From assembly GCA_003644825.1 (NCBI GenBank), contig QNDJ01000130.1, positions 1 through 5,824 of the forward strand: a DNA stretch of 5,824 bases. Direction: 5' to 3'. Origin of the DNA: Candidatus Zhuqueibacterota bacterium. GTDB lineage: Bacteria; SM23-31; B21-G16. Position 1 is the first letter of the stretch, and each line of letters opens with the position of its first letter. Of the stretch, positions 3,419-5,824 are shown one piece after another. The position numbers and the translations under genes were made by a program. The notes under the pieces are model-generated. The model was not told the origin of the DNA. It searched no databases and saw nothing but the letters and a program-made list of their open reading frames with translations.

Positions 3419-5824
3419 ATGAGAAAAAACTTGCTTAGAAGACTGTTGATTCTCGGTTTCGTAGTTATCATTGGCATTTCGTTTTTTGCTTTCAGCTACA
3501 TAGGTGTACCAACAGCAGAAAAGGGTAAGTATAAACTGGCAAAGAATGCGGTTATTGATAATGATACCTGGATTGATAGAAATAATGTCAGAATGGTAAC
3601 TACAAACAGGGGATCTATTTCCTGGGATATAGTAACCGGGAATGCAGGTCTTGAATATCCAAAGGGAACCGGTAAGCTGGCGGTGTTTGCTGCTGGAATC
3701 TGGGTTTATGGTATGGTAGGAGAAGAGTTGAGAACAGCTGTAGCAGAGTATGGTTTTGAGTATTTCCCTGGAAATATAACCAGCCAGGCAGGAACTACGC
3801 CGGTTACCTTTGCTGATGGAACTGAACAGAGGTGGCAGGTTCTTAAACTTAACAAAGAAGATGGTCCTGAAAACCCGGATTATAGCTTATGGAAGGAGAT
3901 GGCACAGTACGGAGCTCCTGTAGATGAAAATGGTAATCCTAAACTCATAGGCGACCAGATGCTATGGACTATCTTTAATGATGCAGACCCTGCAAAGCAC
4001 ACTCATGGTAGAATGGGGCAGACTCGACCTCTTAACATTGAGGTCAGGGAATCTATTTTTGAATTTGATAAGTCAGGTCCTCTTGGAAATACTGTATTTA
4101 TTAAATTACACTTTATTAATAAAGGGCCTGATACTTTGACAGGATTTTATGCTTCATTCTGGAGTGACCCGGACCTTGGAGATGCTTTTAATGATCTTGT
4201 TGGTTGTGACCCGGAATTAGGTCTCGGATATGTTTATAATGCCGATAATAATGATGGTGTTTATGTAGGTGAAGGTGCCTGCTGTGGATATGACTTCTTT
4301 CAGGGTATTAGAGACCCGGAAGGAAATATTCTTCCTATGACTTCTTTTAACAAGTATATTAATGGAACAGACCCGAGAACTCCATGGGAAGCATATTACT
4401 CTGCTCAGGGTTTAAAAGCCGATGGAACTCCTCTTATTGACCCTACAACTGGTGCTGTTACAAAGTTCGCTATGAACGGAGACCCGGTAACAAATTCCGG
4501 CTGGATAGATTCTGCGCCTGCTGATAGAAGATTGATGTTATCTTCCGGTCCGACAATTCTTAAACCGGGCGATGAAAATACCATCGTTGTTGCTCTGGTT
4601 CTTGGTACAGGAAAAGAGAGATTGGGAGCAATTTCGGCTGTTAGATATAATGACATTTTTGCTCAGGGTGCATTTGACATCGGATTTCAGGTTCCACCAG
4701 ACCCACCTGCTCCTAATGTTACTGTAGTTCCTTTAGAGAACTCATTTTACATTTCCTGGCAGGATAACGCTGAAAGCTATGAAGCTGCAGGGTATGAATT
4801 CGAAGGTTATAATGTTTATGTAACCAATAAGCCTGCTGTTACTCAGAAGAGTGGCTGGAAACGGGTATATACTTTTGATAAGGTTAATGGTGTTCAGAGT
4901 ATCTTTGGAGTTACTTTTGACGAGAGCACGGGTCTTCTTTTAGAATCACCAATTCAACTGGGAACAGATTCCGGTATAAAAAGATGGATAAAGGTTACAT
5001 CTGATGAATGGATTGGTGGTGCTTATCCATTAATTCCTCAAAAAGAATATTATTATGCAGTAACATCTTATGCATACAACCCGATAGGTGCTCCAAAGGC
5101 TCTTGAATCTACTTTTAATCAGTTAACAATAATTCCCAAGGCTGCTTTACCTGGAACTGACTATTCGGGTGTGGATCCCGGGACCCCAACTGAAGCTGAA
5201 CACACTTCTGGTATAAGTACCGGTAAAGTATATGTTAATGTAGTTAATCCTCAAATTGTTACAGGGCAAACATATAAGGTTACTTTTTCTGATATGGGTG
5301 ATGGAACTGTAGGATGGAATTTGCTTGCTGGTAATGTTACAAAAATTTCAAAGAATACTAATTTTTCTGGCGACTGGAATTATCCATTTGTAGATGGTTT
5401 AATAGTTAGAGTATCAGGAATAACTACTGCACCTTCTTCTGGAGAAGTTGTTCCTCTTCCTGCTGCCGGTGATAAATTAGGTTTCAAGGCTATGCTTACA
5501 GATTATGCCAACTATTATGCAGGCGGTGGTTCAGAGTTAACACCTGCTATGTGGGGTCATGACCTTGAAGTAAGGTTCACAAGCACCGGTTCTAAAGCAT
5601 CACATTTTCAGGGCTGGGGAAACTGGGATTCACCTTTAGGATTAGTGGATGTTCCCTATGAAGTATGGGATATTCAAGCAGACCCACCACAGCAGGTTTG
5701 CACACAATTCTATGACAGAGATAAAGATGACCAGTATGATGTAGGGAATAGAGAATATATTGCTGCTATTATGCGCCCCTATGATACAAATACTGAATAT
5801 ACTTGGAGCGATCCCCTTGCCGGC
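3419..5824 (+). CDS. Large exported beta-rich protein with FN3-like module, 3' end outside window
   Basis: The frame is open from ATG 3419 to the edge (802 residues, no stop), so the C-terminus is missing. Residues 1-26 look like a signal peptide (MRKNLLRR, a hydrophobic core, cleavage near Ala-Phe-Ser). Residues about 55-115 contain NNVRM, YPKGTGKLAVFAAGIW (80-95) and RTAVAEY (105-111). These and later motifs resemble large uncharacterised exported proteins I recall from non-Bacteroidetes FCB lineages. A beta-rich part with FINKG and FWSDPDLGD leads to a Cys/Asp-rich segment (GCDPELG from 262, NADNNDG 274-280, CCGYDFFQG 288-296). A fibronectin type III-like module runs from about 427 to 570 (PPDPPAPNV; FEGYNVYV; YYYAVTSYAYN). 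Later modules include GKVYVNVVNPQIVTGQTYKV (602-621), VPYEVWDIQADPP (745-757) and acidic YDRDKDDQYD (765-774). The gene begins 81 bases after the receptor stop and is probably co-transcribed. It does not resemble SusD. A C-terminal sorting domain (type IX secretion) is plausible but not visible. Exported and surface or secreted is likely; the molecular function is unknown. Confidence 0.85.
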   Translation, partial: MRKNLLRRLLILGFVVIIGISFFAFSYIGVPTAEKGKYKLAKNAVIDNDTWIDRNNVRMVTTNRGSISWDIVTGNAGLEYPKGTGKLAVFAAGIWVYGMVGEELRTAVAEYGFEYFPGNITSQAGTTPVTFADGTEQRWQVLKLNKEDGPENPDYSLWKEMAQYGAPVDENGNPKLIGDQMLWTIFNDADPAKHTHGRMGQTRPLNIEVRESIFEFDKSGPLGNTVFIKLHFINKGPDTLTGFYASFWSDPDLGDAFNDLVGCDPELGLGYVYNADNNDGVYVGEGACCGYDFFQGIRDPEGNILPMTSFNKYINGTDPRTPWEAYYSAQGLKADGTPLIDPTTGAVTKFAMNGDPVTNSGWIDSAPADRRLMLSSGPTILKPGDENTIVVALVLGTGKERLGAISAVRYNDIFAQGAFDIGFQVPPDPPAPNVTVVPLENSFYISWQDNAESYEAAGYEFEGYNVYVTNKPAVTQKSGWKRVYTFDKVNGVQSIFGVTFDESTGLLLESPIQLGTDSGIKRWIKVTSDEWIGGAYPLIPQKEYYYAVTSYAYNPIGAPKALESTFNQLTIIPKAALPGTDYSGVDPGTPTEAEHTSGISTGKVYVNVVNPQIVTGQTYKVTFSDMGDGTVGWNLLAGNVTKISKNTNFSGDWNYPFVDGLIVRVSGITTAPSSGEVVPLPAAGDKLGFKAMLTDYANYYAGGGSELTPAMWGHDLEVRFTSTGSKASHFQGWGNWDSPLGLVDVPYEVWDIQADPPQQVCTQFYDRDKDDQYDVGNREYIAAIMRPYDTNTEYTWSDPLAG

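Noticed and set aside
4166-4488. Repeated GACCCGG word in the second gene
   Set aside because: Each copy encodes an in-frame Asp-Pro pair with the same codon choice. It reflects protein composition and codon use, not a DNA repeat.
4405-4656. 83-codon ORF on the - strand
   Set aside because: It is antisense to the second exported-protein gene, whose + frame is continuous and carries family-like motifs on both sides.
3419-5824. SusD-like lipoprotein as the downstream gene
   Set aside because: No lipobox Cys follows the signal peptide, and the sequence is beta-rich with an FN3-like module rather than the helical TPR-type SusD fold.

Overview
The window reads as one transcription unit on the + strand: an AT-rich leader (1-388), a complete outer-membrane TonB-dependent receptor gene (389-3337), a short spacer with a perfect 15-bp hairpin (3338-3418), and a second large exported-protein gene that starts at 3419 and is still open at the right edge (802 codons seen, no stop). 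There is no RNA gene, mobile element, CRISPR array or phage-like sequence. The - strand carries only shadow ORFs.

The organism is a Gram-negative (diderm) bacterium of low to moderate GC. The receptor has a carboxypeptidase-regulatory-like N-terminal extension of the kind common in the Bacteroidetes/FCB superphylum. The second protein resembles large uncharacterised exported proteins that I associate with FCB lineages outside classical Bacteroidetes (Ignavibacteria, Calditrichaeota, Marinimicrobia, KSB1-like groups). Strong Shine-Dalgarno sites and an extended -10 TATAAT promoter also argue against a typical Bacteroidetes genome. The lineage is an inference from memory of families; no search was run.

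Layout. Positions 1-150 hold no supportable gene, only small inverted repeats and one copy of a 13-nt repeat. A good sigma70-type promoter sits at 162-190. The presumed transcript leader (about 190 nt) contains four purine-rich Shine-Dalgarno-like boxes and an open 37-codon frame (276-389) whose stop overlaps the receptor's start codon as TAATG. The receptor (982 aa) has a signal peptide, a carboxypeptidase-regulatory-like domain, a TonB-box-like segment, a plug, and a barrel ending in Phe. The second protein (at least 802 aa) has a signal peptide, a conserved N-terminal region, a Cys/Asp-rich segment, a fibronectin type III-like module and further beta-rich modules.

Working together: the order receptor, then large exported beta-rich protein, resembles SusC/SusD pairing in position only, since the second protein does not look like SusD. 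A reasonable guess is that the second product is a surface-exposed partner or secreted cargo working alongside the receptor. The substrate cannot be read from the sequence. The most interesting points are this unexplained partner protein, the possible translated leader ORF coupled to the receptor, and the intercistronic hairpin, which could set different expression levels for the two genes.
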